Origin: G963556115 sp963678205
Lineage (GTDB): Bacteria > Planctomycetota > SZUA-567
Direction of reading: 5' to 3'
Assembly: GCA_963678205.1 (NCBI GenBank)
Contig: OY782760.1
Span: 2,542,001 to 2,606,000 of the forward strand
DNA length: 64,000 nt
Below, one piece after another: positions 24,306-32,740 of this stretch; the stretch's first letter is position 1, and every line of letters begins with the position of its first letter. The position numbers were made by a program, and so were the translations under genes. The notes under the pieces were generated by a model. The model made no database searches. It worked only from the letters and a program-made list of their open reading frames with translations, and had not been told where the DNA came from.

Positions 24306-25406
24306 TTATAACTCAAGACTTCCAGCAATCCAACCAGAGCAAAGGACATCCCCCCCAATAACACTACAATCAAAATCGTCTAAACAAATTGCATCTTTCA
24401 TCATTTCTAGTGAAGAACCGGAAACAGGAGACAATCCGCATCCACCAAGCATTTTAGGAGCAATAAATGTTATAACACGGTCAACCAATTTTTCACGAAT
24501 CAGAGCACCGGCCATACCACTGCCACCTTCACAAAGGATGCTTCTAATTCCAAATATACTCACTAATTCTTTCATAGCTGCAGTCAAATCAAGATGGCCG
24601 GATTTTCTCATTACAAGTAAAACCTCTGCACCCGCTTTTTTTAAAACAGAGACTTTACTATCTTCCACATCATTCCCGCAAAGAATAATAACTTTGCCGC
24701 CACCACTTGAAAAAATCTTTGCATTCGTAGGCGTAATTAGGTTAGAATCAATTATTACCCTAAATGGCTGGGACAAAGAAAAATCCCTGACATTTAGTCG
24801 CGGATTATCCTTCAACATTGTCTGAGAACCAACCATTACTGCATCCGACTCTGTACGGAGTCGTTGCACACTGTTGCGACTTTCTTCTGAAGAGATCCAT
24901 TTCGAATCGCCAGAAGCAGTAGCAATACACCCATCCAATGTCATAGCATATTTCAAAGTAATATGAGGTAATCCTGTTTTTATGCATTTAATAAATCCGT
25001 GCATAACTTTTTTAGTAATATCTGATAAAAGTCCAACTTCAACACTAATCCCTGCTTGAGTAAGCGTAGCTACACCATCACCACTAACCGGATCAGGGTC
25101 ATCAACCGAAACAACAACACGCTTAATACCTGCATTGATAAGAGCAATTGTACATGGAGGGGTCTTTCCATGATGACTACATGGCATTAATGTTACAAAT
25201 GCAGTTGCGCCTTTTGCACACTGCCCAGCCTGCTCAAGAGCATTTACTTCAGCATGGGCTTCACCATACCTCTGATGCCAGCCTTCTCCTACAATTCTGC
25301 CCTCATCAGAAACAATAACACAACCCACAGGCGGATTAGGACTTACCCACCCAAGGCCATTCTTTGCCAGCTCAATAGCTTTCAGCATATACCTTCTATC
25401 ATCCAT
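24306..25406 (-). CDS. ribD: Bifunctional riboflavin deaminase-reductase RibD
   Basis: 366 residues from ATG 25406 with GGAG six nt upstream; an in-frame TTG four codons earlier is less likely. The N-terminal deaminase has HAE (51-53) and the zinc cysteines C76 and C85 in PCSHHGKTPPC. The C-terminal reductase (from about 147) has LKYAMTLDGCIATASGDSKWIS and GGSGMAGALI. It deaminates and reduces the pyrimidine intermediate of riboflavin synthesis. Other rib genes are not in the window. It converges with the CPBP gene with 12 nt between. Confidence 0.95.
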   Translation of the reverse strand: MDDRRYMLKAIELAKNGLGWVSPNPPVGCVIVSDEGRIVGEGWHQRYGEAHAEVNALEQAGQCAKGATAFVTLMPCSHHGKTPPCTIALINAGIKRVVVSVDDPDPVSGDGVATLTQAGISVEVGLLSDITKKVMHGFIKCIKTGLPHITLKYAMTLDGCIATASGDSKWISSEESRNSVQRLRTESDAVMVGSQTMLKDNPRLNVRDFSLSQPFRVIIDSNLITPTNAKIFSSGGGKVIILCGNDVEDSKVSVLKKAGAEVLLVMRKSGHLDLTAAMKELVSIFGIRSILCEGGSGMAGALIREKLVDRVITFIAPKMLGGCGLSPVSGSSLEMMKDAICLDDFDCSVIGGDVLCSGWIAGSLEL

Positions 25407-25459
25407 TATAAACTCCAATATCTATTTCAAATTATTAGTATACTTAATAATGATATTAT

Positions 25460-25490
25460 AAAAAAAAGAAGCCTCTACAAAAGAGGCTTC
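25460..25490 (-). terminator. Rho-independent terminator of the DUF134 gene
   Basis: 9-bp stem GAAGCCTCT (25468-25476) with AGAGGCTTC (25482-25490), 5-nt loop, followed on the minus strand by a seven-U run. It lies downstream of the DUF134 gene. Confidence 0.88.
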
Positions 25491-25515
25491 TCACAAAAGC
25501 TTTTATATAAAATTA

Positions 25516-25905
25516 CTATTTATCATTATTAGAAGGTTCTTCAGCGCCATCAGCATCTGTGCTCTTCTTATAAATACAATTTTCCGCGTTTTCACAGCCA
25601 TCAGCACCACCTTCGCAAAAAGATACATTTCCCCCTTCAACACTTATAGGTTTCCCATTGATAAGGGCGTCAGTAACTTTTCTTCGTGCGTCGGTTAAAA
25701 TTCTACCAAAAGTTGCGCGAGAAGTATTCATTCTCTTAGCACCATCTTCCTGATACAATCCTTCAAGGTTGGCTAATCTCATAGCTTCTAATTCATCAAG
25801 TCTTAATTCAATAATTTCTGTCTTTTTAATTGGCACGCCAGCAGGTTTGAAGAGAGTAAAAGTAGGAGTAAAACACACTCTTCTTTTCTTGTGCGGTCTA
25901 GACAT
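25516..25905 (-). CDS. DUF134/UPF0251 DNA-binding protein
   Basis: 129 residues. The N-terminal SRPHKKRRVCFTPTFTLFKP and the helix-turn-helix (LRLDELEAMRLANLEGLYQEDGAKRMNTSRATFGRIL) are hallmarks of this family, with a C-terminal cysteine patch (CEGGADGCENAENC) that may bind a metal or cluster. The family is predicted to regulate transcription and is often near Fe-S or Mo cofactor proteins; targets are unproven. GGAG precedes the ATG. It has its own terminator and a long AT-rich upstream region. Confidence 0.88.
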   Translation of the reverse strand: MSRPHKKRRVCFTPTFTLFKPAGVPIKKTEIIELRLDELEAMRLANLEGLYQEDGAKRMNTSRATFGRILTDARRKVTDALINGKPISVEGGNVSFCEGGADGCENAENCIYKKSTDADGAEEPSNNDK

Positions 25906-26279
25906 TTTTATTTCTCCATTCTATTTGAGTAATATTTTTGCTATTTGTAGCCCAAAATAATGCTAATACTACATTTAAAAATTAGTATAAAGTGACAAAA
26001 TTAGTATATCAGTTAGAAGATATGCTCATTAATACTGAAGCGTACACACAACATTGATCGTAATAAAAACAACTCAACATATTAAAAAAAAATTGCTAAA
26101 CTAAACATAAACTTATAAAAACAAGCAAATTACAAAAAAAATAGTTATGCAATATCTCAAAAATCTATATTTAAAAAAGTGTTTAGCGAAATTAAACTTT
26201 AAATTAATCTCAATTTTAGTATACTATATTAATATATATTTGTCAACATGATATATAAAAAACATCTCTCAAAAGTCAC

Positions 26280-26312
26280 TTTAAATTATGAGTCATTGTC
26301 TCATAATTTAAA
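26280..26312 (+). repeat. 13-bp inverted repeat in the DUF134-methyltransferase intergenic region
   Basis: The 445-nt gap 25906-26350 is very AT-rich and has no gene. It contains this perfect inverted repeat (arm TTTAAATTATGAG, 7-nt loop) ending 38 nt before the methyltransferase gene and overlapping the -35 position relative to TATAAT at 26323-26328. It could be an operator or a weak terminator (TTTTTTAT follows). Also present: two direct ATTAGTAT copies at 25981 and 26000. Confidence 0.45.
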
Positions 26313-26350
26313 TAGTATTTTTTATAATTAGACAATCACGAATATATAAT

Positions 26351-27124
26351 ATGCCCAAAACTAATAATATAACTCCTATTCATCAAACAATATTACGGTA
26401 TACAAGTAATAATGCTATTGCGGAAAAATATGACAAGTATTTTAAAGACAACCCACTATTCATATTTGACTGCCAGTTCCTGCATGACAATCTGACTCCT
26501 CCCGGAAAAGTTCTAGACCTGGGATGCGGTACCGGCAGGCATCTGCTTTTTTTAGAGAGCTTAGGATTTGATACTTTCGGTGTTGACTTGAGCGAGCACT
26601 TTCTAAAGATAAGTCAGAAGAAACTACTATCATTTGGTCACCAGAAAGAAAAACTAATAAGAGCTGACATAATGCACCTTCCACTTAATAAAACTATAAA
26701 ATTTGATGCCATCATTATGATGTTTAGCGTTCTAGGTTTAATACAAGGCTATGCTAATAGAGTACACATTTTATCCTCACTTCATGCAAATTTAAATAAG
26801 AACAGCAAAGTTTTGATTCATATTCATAATTATGAATTTAGATACAATTCACTATTAAGAAAAATTAACACTCTCAAAAACTCTCTCTCATCTGCAAATT
26901 TAAGGGAATCTGGCGATAAAATTGTTCATAACTACAGAAAGTTACAGGACATTTTTATTCATTCTTTTACTCTTCAAGAGATTATTAAATTATTTTCTGA
27001 CAGTGGATATACAATTAATAACCTTGTTGGCTTAAATGCGAATAGAGACGGTTTATGCAACGGCAATATTAGAAAAGAGGCTAATGGTTTTCTATTATCA
27101 GCCTCTCCCAAAAAATTAATTTAA
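26351..27124 (+). CDS. Class I SAM-dependent methyltransferase, substrate unknown
   Basis: 257 residues. Motif I VLDLGCGTGRHLLFL at about 55-69 with the acidic end of strand 2 (FGVDLS), motif post-I region LIRADIMHLPL and FDAIIMMFSVLGL place it in the Methyltransf_25/11 group. The C-terminal half is lysine/asparagine-rich. No strong ribosome site is visible. No neighbour suggests a substrate. Confidence 0.75.
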   Translation: MPKTNNITPIHQTILRYTSNNAIAEKYDKYFKDNPLFIFDCQFLHDNLTPPGKVLDLGCGTGRHLLFLESLGFDTFGVDLSEHFLKISQKKLLSFGHQKEKLIRADIMHLPLNKTIKFDAIIMMFSVLGLIQGYANRVHILSSLHANLNKNSKVLIHIHNYEFRYNSLLRKINTLKNSLSSANLRESGDKIVHNYRKLQDIFIHSFTLQEIIKLFSDSGYTINNLVGLNANRDGLCNGNIRKEANGFLLSASPKKLI

Positions 27125-27152
27125 GCAGAATCATATGTTATCTAGTATACCC

Positions 27153-27181
27153 TTGACATACTAATAAACTTATGATATTAT
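27153..27181 (+). promoter_or_regulatory. Sigma-70 promoter for the csp2-rpoZ pair
   Basis: Consensus -35 TTGACA at 27153-27158, a 17-nt spacer, and -10 TATTAT at 27176-27181, 85 nt upstream of the cold-shock start codon. The best canonical promoter in the window. Confidence 0.75.
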
Positions 27182-27265
27182 TTAAGTTGTCTTATGATTA
27201 GTGTCGTTTATATATGTGTACTAATAATCATAGAAATACTTACCCTGAGCAAATAGGAATGTAAG

Positions 27266-27490
27266 ATGCCAAGTGGATTGATTAAGTGGTTCAGCCCATC
27301 TAAGGGTTACGGTTTTATAACACGTGACAATGATGGTGAGGATATTTTTCTCCATTTTTCTGGACTTGCTGAAGGACAAGAACGACGACTCTTTCCAGGA
27401 GATAAAGTCGAATTTCAAGTAGAAGATGGCGAAAAAGGGCTTAAAGCAATCAATGTTACTTGCACTGAGAAAGCAACACCTGAAAATTAA
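27266..27490 (+). CDS. Cold-shock domain protein, divergent second copy
   Basis: 74 residues. One cold-shock fold with RNP1 KGYGFI and RNP2 IFLHFS; the latter departs from the FVHxS norm. GLIKWFSPSKGYGFI is otherwise typical. A short C-terminal extension (CTEKATPEN) is added. It binds single-stranded nucleic acid by family. It precedes rpoZ by 46 nt under one promoter and one terminator, so it is probably expressed constitutively with an RNA polymerase subunit rather than as a cold-shock gene. Confidence 0.92.
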   Translation: MPSGLIKWFSPSKGYGFITRDNDGEDIFLHFSGLAEGQERRLFPGDKVEFQVEDGEKGLKAINVTCTEKATPEN

Positions 27491-27536
27491 TTATTTTTTT
27501 ATAACATTATAAATAGTTTCTAATAGGAGAACTCCA

Positions 27537-27821
27537 TTGCGGTTTTACGATTCATTAGCAGCGATTCCTCAAGACAAGCTTGCAGATATGGTAGGTGGAA
27601 AATTCCATTTAACCAAACTTCTTTCATTACGTTTAAAGGATGTAAAAAATGGCGCCCCTCTATTTGTTGAGCGCAAACCAAACGAAGCACTGCTTGCAGC
27701 AGTATGCAGAGAAATTGAAGAAGGTTTTATCACTCTTGAGACCTACGAACCTGTAGTAGATCATGATGAGGTAGATTATGACATCAATAATATTCTTGGT
27801 ATTAATGAAGATGACATTTAA
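27537..27821 (+). CDS. rpoZ: DNA-directed RNA polymerase omega subunit
   Basis: 94 residues from a TTG start with AGGAG seven nt upstream. The Rpb6/omega pattern is visible: VGGKFHLTKLLSLRL (the N-x-F/F-x-L helix), NGAPLFVERKPNEALLAAVCREIEEGFI and an acidic tail. Omega binds the beta' subunit and helps its assembly. E. coli places rpoZ with gmk; here it follows a cold-shock gene. The poor N-terminal conservation makes it easy to miss, hence confidence below certainty. Confidence 0.8.
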   Translation: MRFYDSLAAIPQDKLADMVGGKFHLTKLLSLRLKDVKNGAPLFVERKPNEALLAAVCREIEEGFITLETYEPVVDHDEVDYDINNILGINEDDI

Positions 27822-27842
27822 TCAAGTTTTATTGTAGATTTT

Positions 27843-27880
27843 AAAAGCCCCCTGATATATTATATCAGGGGGCTTTTTTT
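27843..27880 (+). terminator. Strong terminator shared by rpoZ and the convergent NFACT gene
   Basis: A perfect 17-bp stem (27843-27859 with 27861-27877) of the type AAAAGCCCCCTGATATA with U-runs on both sides, functional in both directions. It overlaps the stop codon region of the minus-strand gene. Confidence 0.95.
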
Positions 27881-28811
27881 AATCTACACTCTCACGTTTT
27901 AGCAATCTATCAAGTCGCTCCTGCTCAACCACGACATTCAAAGTCTTACCATTATTTACCACAACCTGCCCAGGAGGTGCTTTTTTTGCTTTACGAATAT
28001 TCTTTGCCTGAGTATAGTGTACATCAGCTCTAGTTGCTTTTCTTGCCTTTGAAAAATACACAGCAAGTGTTGCTGCATCAAGCAGCGTTTCTTGAGGTAA
28101 AGCCAACCCCTGCTGCTTACTCTCAAGTCTGACAAGAACATGTGATCCCTGAACTCCAGCAACATGAAACCACCAGTCATTACCTCTGGCTACACGAATT
28201 GAGAGATTATCATTGTCCCTCGCATTTTTCCCAACATATATAACAATACCATCATAAGACTCAAAAACTCGTACTCCGTTAGGCTCAGCTTTACGCTTAC
28301 TAACAGCAGGCTTCTTCGGTTTTAGCCCAGCCACATGTATCTTCAATTCATCAGCACGTAACACAAACTCTTCCTCAGGAGGAGTATCCGCAGAAACACC
28401 TTCCTCCCATGCAACATACCCTTCTAAAAGATCACTGATCAATTCAATTTTTTCTCGAGTTGATGCAAGTTGTTTTTCGATTATTCCTTGCCCCTTATGA
28501 AGTTTCCTCTGTTTTTTAAAGTACTTTTTAGCATTATCCAAAGGCTTTAAATGCTGTTCTAACTCAATCACGCGCAAATTGGGTAAGTTATACATATCAG
28601 GAAGCTCTACCAGAGTCATCCCACGTTTTACCATATCCAAATTTGCTTTTATTATCTCACCACACTCAAGAAAATAATTTGCTTTCTCGCACTCTAGAAG
28701 TTCACTTTTGAGCTTATCATACTTCTTTTCACTTCGTTTAAGAGCAGTTCTAATCGCCTTACGAAGCGGCGTCCTCAACTGATTTGGCACAACATCATTA
28801 AATTCTGTCAC
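27879..28811 (-). CDS. NFACT-R (RqcH C-terminal-like) RNA-binding protein without the NFACT-N domain
   Basis: 310 residues, GTG start preceded by AAGGGG. Residues 1-150 are predicted coiled coil (repeated Lys/Glu-rich heptads). Residues about 178-300 are the NFACT-R domain of RqcH/Rqc2: VFESYDGIVIYVGKNARDND, DWWFHVAGVQGSHVLVR, a TLLDAATLAVYFSKARKAT segment and a KAPPGQVVV motif. Full RqcH has about 570 residues with an N-terminal NFACT-N and HhH domain that recruit Ala-tRNA; these are absent. It could bind stalled 50S complexes without tailing, or another RNA. It ends a four-gene minus-strand cluster after the RecA paralogue, with a 9-nt gap. Confidence 0.85.
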   Translation of the reverse strand: MTEFNDVVPNQLRTPLRKAIRTALKRSEKKYDKLKSELLECEKANYFLECGEIIKANLDMVKRGMTLVELPDMYNLPNLRVIELEQHLKPLDNAKKYFKKQRKLHKGQGIIEKQLASTREKIELISDLLEGYVAWEEGVSADTPPEEEFVLRADELKIHVAGLKPKKPAVSKRKAEPNGVRVFESYDGIVIYVGKNARDNDNLSIRVARGNDWWFHVAGVQGSHVLVRLESKQQGLALPQETLLDAATLAVYFSKARKATRADVHYTQAKNIRKAKKAPPGQVVVNNGKTLNVVVEQERLDRLLKRESVD

Positions 28812-28820
28812 AACACCCCT

Positions 28821-29903
28821 TTACGATTTATAGTGTAATTTAATATTATCAATAATACCTTCAAAAAAATTAGAGTCAGCCTCTAAATATTTACTAACTT
28901 CTTTACGGTTATTACCCAAGTTTATATCTTTATAATATACGCTATCACTTTTTCTTTTTAAAATCCCAAGTTCAATGGCATTCAAAATCATCGTTTCTAC
29001 ATAAGAAAATCCTGTAGAATAGTATAATACCAGCCAGATATTGATATTTCGGCAAGTTAAATTACCCTTTACTATACGAGCCAATAGGTTAACCCCTACT
29101 GCTTTCTCATCTCTAATAATATTAGACTTTTTAAACAACTGGCACCTAAGCCCACTTTGAAGTAATACAAAATCCCCACCTGTAGATTTTTCCAAATAGG
29201 CAGTGACTGAGTCATGTCTCTGTCGAACTTGGTTGATAATCACAAATGTACAACCAGTACGTTTTGCAATATATTTTAACCTGCGAATACCGCGTTTTAT
29301 AATGGTGTTATCATAGCTTCTTTGATAATATTCACAATCTAATCTTGACTTATTCAGTTCACACTCAGAACTATTTTCGTCATATAGTATGAAATTTTTA
29401 TTATTAATTAAATATTCATCAAACTCATAACAGGAACTTGGCATAAGAGCTGTCAATGAGTCTAAAATTACAAGATCCACAGCACCTCCGAGTGCAAGAA
29501 TTTCACAAATGTCAAAGACCTCTTCAGCTCCCTTTTCATCACAAATTGACATTCTATCAACATCAACGCCTATAGTTTTAGCAAACTTATAATCAAATTT
29601 ACCCTCAATATCAATATAAGCAATATAACCTCCAGCTCTCTGCACTGCCACCGCAAACAATAATGCAAGAGAACTCTTACCTGTATCATCCTGACCAAAG
29701 ATCTCAATCAACTCACCTTGTGGAACCCCATTATAACCAGTGGCAAAATCAAACCCAGAAATACCCGTTGCAAAACCTTTCTCAGATTTTTTATAGCCCT
29801 TTTTACTTGATAAATTATAAAGAATAGATTTCTTATACCCATCCTTAACAATTTCAAGATAGCGCCCCCAATCTTCACTAGGTTTATCTCCCTCGATATT
29901 CAC
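28821..29903 (-). CDS. Divergent RecA paralogue
   Basis: 360 residues, GTG start overlapping the rarA end by 20 nt. The RecA core is clear: Walker A GQDDTGKSS (70-78; canonical RecA has GPESSGKTT), the catalytic-Glu strand YIDIEGKFD with E100, Walker B LVILDSLTAL (about 144-153), and the L2-like loop INQVRQRHDS with TGGDFVLLQSGLR. It lacks the MGD loop sequence of true RecA, and an insertion of about 20 residues rich in N, Y and E separates Walker B from L2. The C-terminal part does not match standard RecA. It may be the only RecA or a specialised paralogue; that needs the rest of the genome. Co-transcription with rarA suggests replication-fork repair. Confidence 0.82.
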   Translation of the reverse strand: MNIEGDKPSEDWGRYLEIVKDGYKKSILYNLSSKKGYKKSEKGFATGISGFDFATGYNGVPQGELIEIFGQDDTGKSSLALLFAVAVQRAGGYIAYIDIEGKFDYKFAKTIGVDVDRMSICDEKGAEEVFDICEILALGGAVDLVILDSLTALMPSSCYEFDEYLINNKNFILYDENSSECELNKSRLDCEYYQRSYDNTIIKRGIRRLKYIAKRTGCTFVIINQVRQRHDSVTAYLEKSTGGDFVLLQSGLRCQLFKKSNIIRDEKAVGVNLLARIVKGNLTCRNINIWLVLYYSTGFSYVETMILNAIELGILKRKSDSVYYKDINLGNNRKEVSKYLEADSNFFEGIIDNIKLHYKS

Positions 29904-31215
29904 TATTCTGCCGGTCTTTCTTCAGTCTCTTCCAATACTCAAGCCTTTTATTGATTTCTTTTTCAAAGCCAAAATTACCCGGCTTATAAAATTCCGTTCC
30001 AACAAGACTATCTGGTAGATACTCTTGGCCCGAGTAAGAATCTGGAGCGTCATGATCGTATTGATACCTTTTATGATAGCCTAATTCTGCCATTAATTTT
30101 GTAGGAGCATTCCTAATATGCAAAGGCACGGGGTCATTCCTTGTATTACGAACCATACCATCTGCCGCCATAATAGCGACTTCAACAGCATTAGATTTTG
30201 GAGCAGTGGCAAGATAGATAACAGCCTGCGTCAGTGCCGTATTGGCTTCAGGCATCCCCAGAAAGTGAACAGCATCTTTTACAGCAATAGCTTGAACTAG
30301 GGCATTAGGGTCGGCAAGCCCAATATCTTCACTAGCAATTCTTACCAGGCGTCTAGTAATATACATTGGATCCCCCCCACCTTGAAGCATGCGGGAAAGC
30401 CAATAAATAGCTGCTTGTGGATCAGATCCTCTAATGGACTTCTGTAATGCAGATATAAGATTATAATGCTCTTCTGCACCTTTATCAAAAGCAATAATTC
30501 TACTAGCAATAGCCTCTTTTATTATTCCAGAATCAATAAACCTAATACCATCATCATTATCAGGAGTTCCGGTGACAGCAAGTTCAAGCGCACCAAGGGC
30601 AGCTCTAGCATCACCATTAGCAAAATTAACCAACATCTCTTTTGCCCCCGATTCTAGTTCAACATTATACGATCCAAGCCCTCTAATCTCATTACTTAGA
30701 GCTGAATCCACAATAGCACTAATATCAGTATCAGTCAATTGTTTTAAAGCATACGTTCTGCACCTTGAAAGCAATGCGTTGTTTATTGAAAAAGATGGGT
30801 TCTCAGTTGTTGCTCCAATCAAAATAATAGCCCCAGACTCGACATGCGGCAAGAAAGCATCTTGCTGAGACTTATTGAAACGATGTATTTCATCAACAAA
30901 AAGGATAGTCTTCACTCCACTAAGAAGCATTCTTTCTTTAGCTTTTGCAACAATTTCACGTACATCTTTTACCCCCTGTAATACTGCAGAAAATGAGACA
31001 AAATGCTGATTAGTAGTATTTGCAATAACCTTTGCAAGGGTAGTTTTGCCACTACCAGGAGGTCCCCAAAAAATCATACTGCCAACAGAATCTTCTTCAA
31101 TGGCTCTACGCATAAGAGTACCACGCCCAATTAAGTCATCCTGTCCTACAAATTCTTCGAGAATCTGTGGACGCATTCTATCAGCAAGTGGTTGACTTCC
31201 AGAAAACAATCCCAT
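29884..31215 (-). CDS. rarA: Replication-associated recombination protein A (RarA/MgsA, AAA+)
   Basis: 443 residues. N-terminal LADRMRPQILEEFVGQDDLIG, Walker A FWGPPGSGKTT, Walker B LFVDEIHRFNKSQQDAFLP, sensor 1 ATTENPSF and arginine finger SRC are all present, followed by the tetramerisation domain (LVRIASEDIGLADPNAL, FLGMPEANTALTQAVIYLATAPKSN) typical of RarA. It acts at stalled forks. The start is 8 nt downstream of rsmD and the end overlaps the RecA paralogue by 20 nt. Confidence 0.96.
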   Translation of the reverse strand: MGLFSGSQPLADRMRPQILEEFVGQDDLIGRGTLMRRAIEEDSVGSMIFWGPPGSGKTTLAKVIANTTNQHFVSFSAVLQGVKDVREIVAKAKERMLLSGVKTILFVDEIHRFNKSQQDAFLPHVESGAIILIGATTENPSFSINNALLSRCRTYALKQLTDTDISAIVDSALSNEIRGLGSYNVELESGAKEMLVNFANGDARAALGALELAVTGTPDNDDGIRFIDSGIIKEAIASRIIAFDKGAEEHYNLISALQKSIRGSDPQAAIYWLSRMLQGGGDPMYITRRLVRIASEDIGLADPNALVQAIAVKDAVHFLGMPEANTALTQAVIYLATAPKSNAVEVAIMAADGMVRNTRNDPVPLHIRNAPTKLMAELGYHKRYQYDHDAPDSYSGQEYLPDSLVGTEFYKPGNFGFEKEINKRLEYWKRLKKDRQNSEYRGR

Positions 31216-31223
31216 AATAACAG

Positions 31224-31778
31224 CTACTTTCTATACTCCAAGACTCTACTCCTACCATGTCGCCTGTCTTTAAAAAGAGTTACTCCATGCCAATTTGGAG
31301 GATCAAGTCTCTGGTGTTCAAATCTAAAAATAATTCTACCTTCAGGAGCCAGTATACGACTAATACCATTCATAATTTCTTTAACATTATCAGAGCCATT
31401 CCAATCTGGCATATCAATAAAAGGAGGATCAACAAAGATTAGATCGAACTCATCATAAACTGAAGCCAAATAGCTCTCAACTCGTCCTTCAAATATTACC
31501 GCATTATCACTAAGTTTTGCTTTATCCAAGTTATATCTAATTGTCGATACAGACTTTCTCTCAAGCTCTACAAAAACACATGAACTCGCACCACGACTAA
31601 GAGCCTCAATTCCAACAGCCCCGCTACCAGCATATAAATCTAGAACTCTCGATCCATCAATAATCCCACATAATGAATTAAAAATTGCCCCTCTAGTTTT
31701 TTCGAGATATGGTCTTGCACTTACACCATTTTCCACTTTTAAAGGTACACCTTTAGCACTACCAGAAATAACCCTCAT
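31224..31778 (-). CDS. rsmD: 16S rRNA (guanine966-N2)-methyltransferase
   Basis: 184 residues. N-terminal MRVISGSAKG, motif I VLDLYAGSGAVGIEALSRGA, VFVELERKSV and the N2-guanine methyltransferase signature FVDPPF. It methylates G966 of 16S rRNA. GAGG-containing ribosome site at good spacing. First gene of the rsmD-rarA-recA-like-NFACT run. Confidence 0.95.
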   Translation of the reverse strand: MRVISGSAKGVPLKVENGVSARPYLEKTRGAIFNSLCGIIDGSRVLDLYAGSGAVGIEALSRGASSCVFVELERKSVSTIRYNLDKAKLSDNAVIFEGRVESYLASVYDEFDLIFVDPPFIDMPDWNGSDNVKEIMNGISRILAPEGRIIFRFEHQRLDPPNWHGVTLFKDRRHGRSRVLEYRK

Positions 31779-31908
31779 ACCTCACCTTTCCGATTATAAG
31801 AAATTATAGTTGATATGATTATAAACTTTCCTTGAATTATAGCAATAATTCCAATATAATTTATTAATATTTGTAAATTATATCTTATAAAAATATAGGA
31901 GGTTAATA

Positions 31909-32670
31909 ATGTTTAGAAAGTATATTATAATTGTACTATTCATATTCCTAACTTGCAGTTACAACGTGTTTGCGTCACCAGCATTTCTTCCCCTAGTAAA
32001 CGCTATAGACGCAAGAGACTACAATACAGTAAATAATATGTTATTGGCAAATACCACCAAATCACTTTTAAAAGAGCGCGATAGTTCAGGTCGAACAATT
32101 CTACATTATGCGGCAAACAGAGGAAATACAAAAGTACTTGGTCTTATCTTAACTGCAGGTGCTGATGCCAATGCACTTGATAATGAAGGACAAACACCAC
32201 TCTTTTATGCTGTTAACCGGTCGTATGAAGATAATGTACGCATGCTTATCAGCGCAGGAGCAAATGCAAATATTGCTAACAAACTCAAATTTACACCACT
32301 CCTTCTTGCAGCACAAAAAGGTAAGCCTAAAATAGCAAATATACTTATTCGCTCAGGTGCAAACGTAAATGTAACAACGCCATCAGGTGCAACACCTTTG
32401 TTATTTGCAGCAGCGAAAGGCAATCATAATCTAATCGAATTACTCTTAAGAAGTGGAGCAAATATGAGAGCCAGAGACAAGCTAGGAAATACAGCCATGC
32501 ACTACGCCGCAAAAAACAACCGCAATAAAGTTGTAAAAGATCTGCTACCTCTTATAAATAAGCGTAATAACAAAGGACAAACACCTCTTGATATTGCTGC
32601 TATGAACGGTGAGAAGAGCAGAAATATGACATCTGAGCTTTTAAAGAACGGCGCTAAAACAGGCAAATAA
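31909..32670 (+). CDS. Exported ankyrin-repeat protein
   Basis: 253 residues. Signal peptide about 1-23 (hydrophobic run ending VFASPAF), then six to seven ankyrin repeats from about 60 with the usual G-T-x-L-H-Y-A-A, T-P-L-L-x-A-A and G-A-N motifs. Such proteins mediate protein contacts; bacterial exported ones such as AnkB-like have been linked to catalase or cell-envelope functions. ATG follows AGGAGG. Target unknown. Confidence 0.9.
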   Translation: MFRKYIIIVLFIFLTCSYNVFASPAFLPLVNAIDARDYNTVNNMLLANTTKSLLKERDSSGRTILHYAANRGNTKVLGLILTAGADANALDNEGQTPLFYAVNRSYEDNVRMLISAGANANIANKLKFTPLLLAAQKGKPKIANILIRSGANVNVTTPSGATPLLFAAAKGNHNLIELLLRSGANMRARDKLGNTAMHYAAKNNRNKVVKDLLPLINKRNNKGQTPLDIAAMNGEKSRNMTSELLKNGAKTGK

Positions 32671-32740
32671 AATTTTATTCTTTTCAACTTATACTTGGCT
32701 TGCAAATTGCAGCAAGCCAAGTTTTATGTAAAATGACCCT

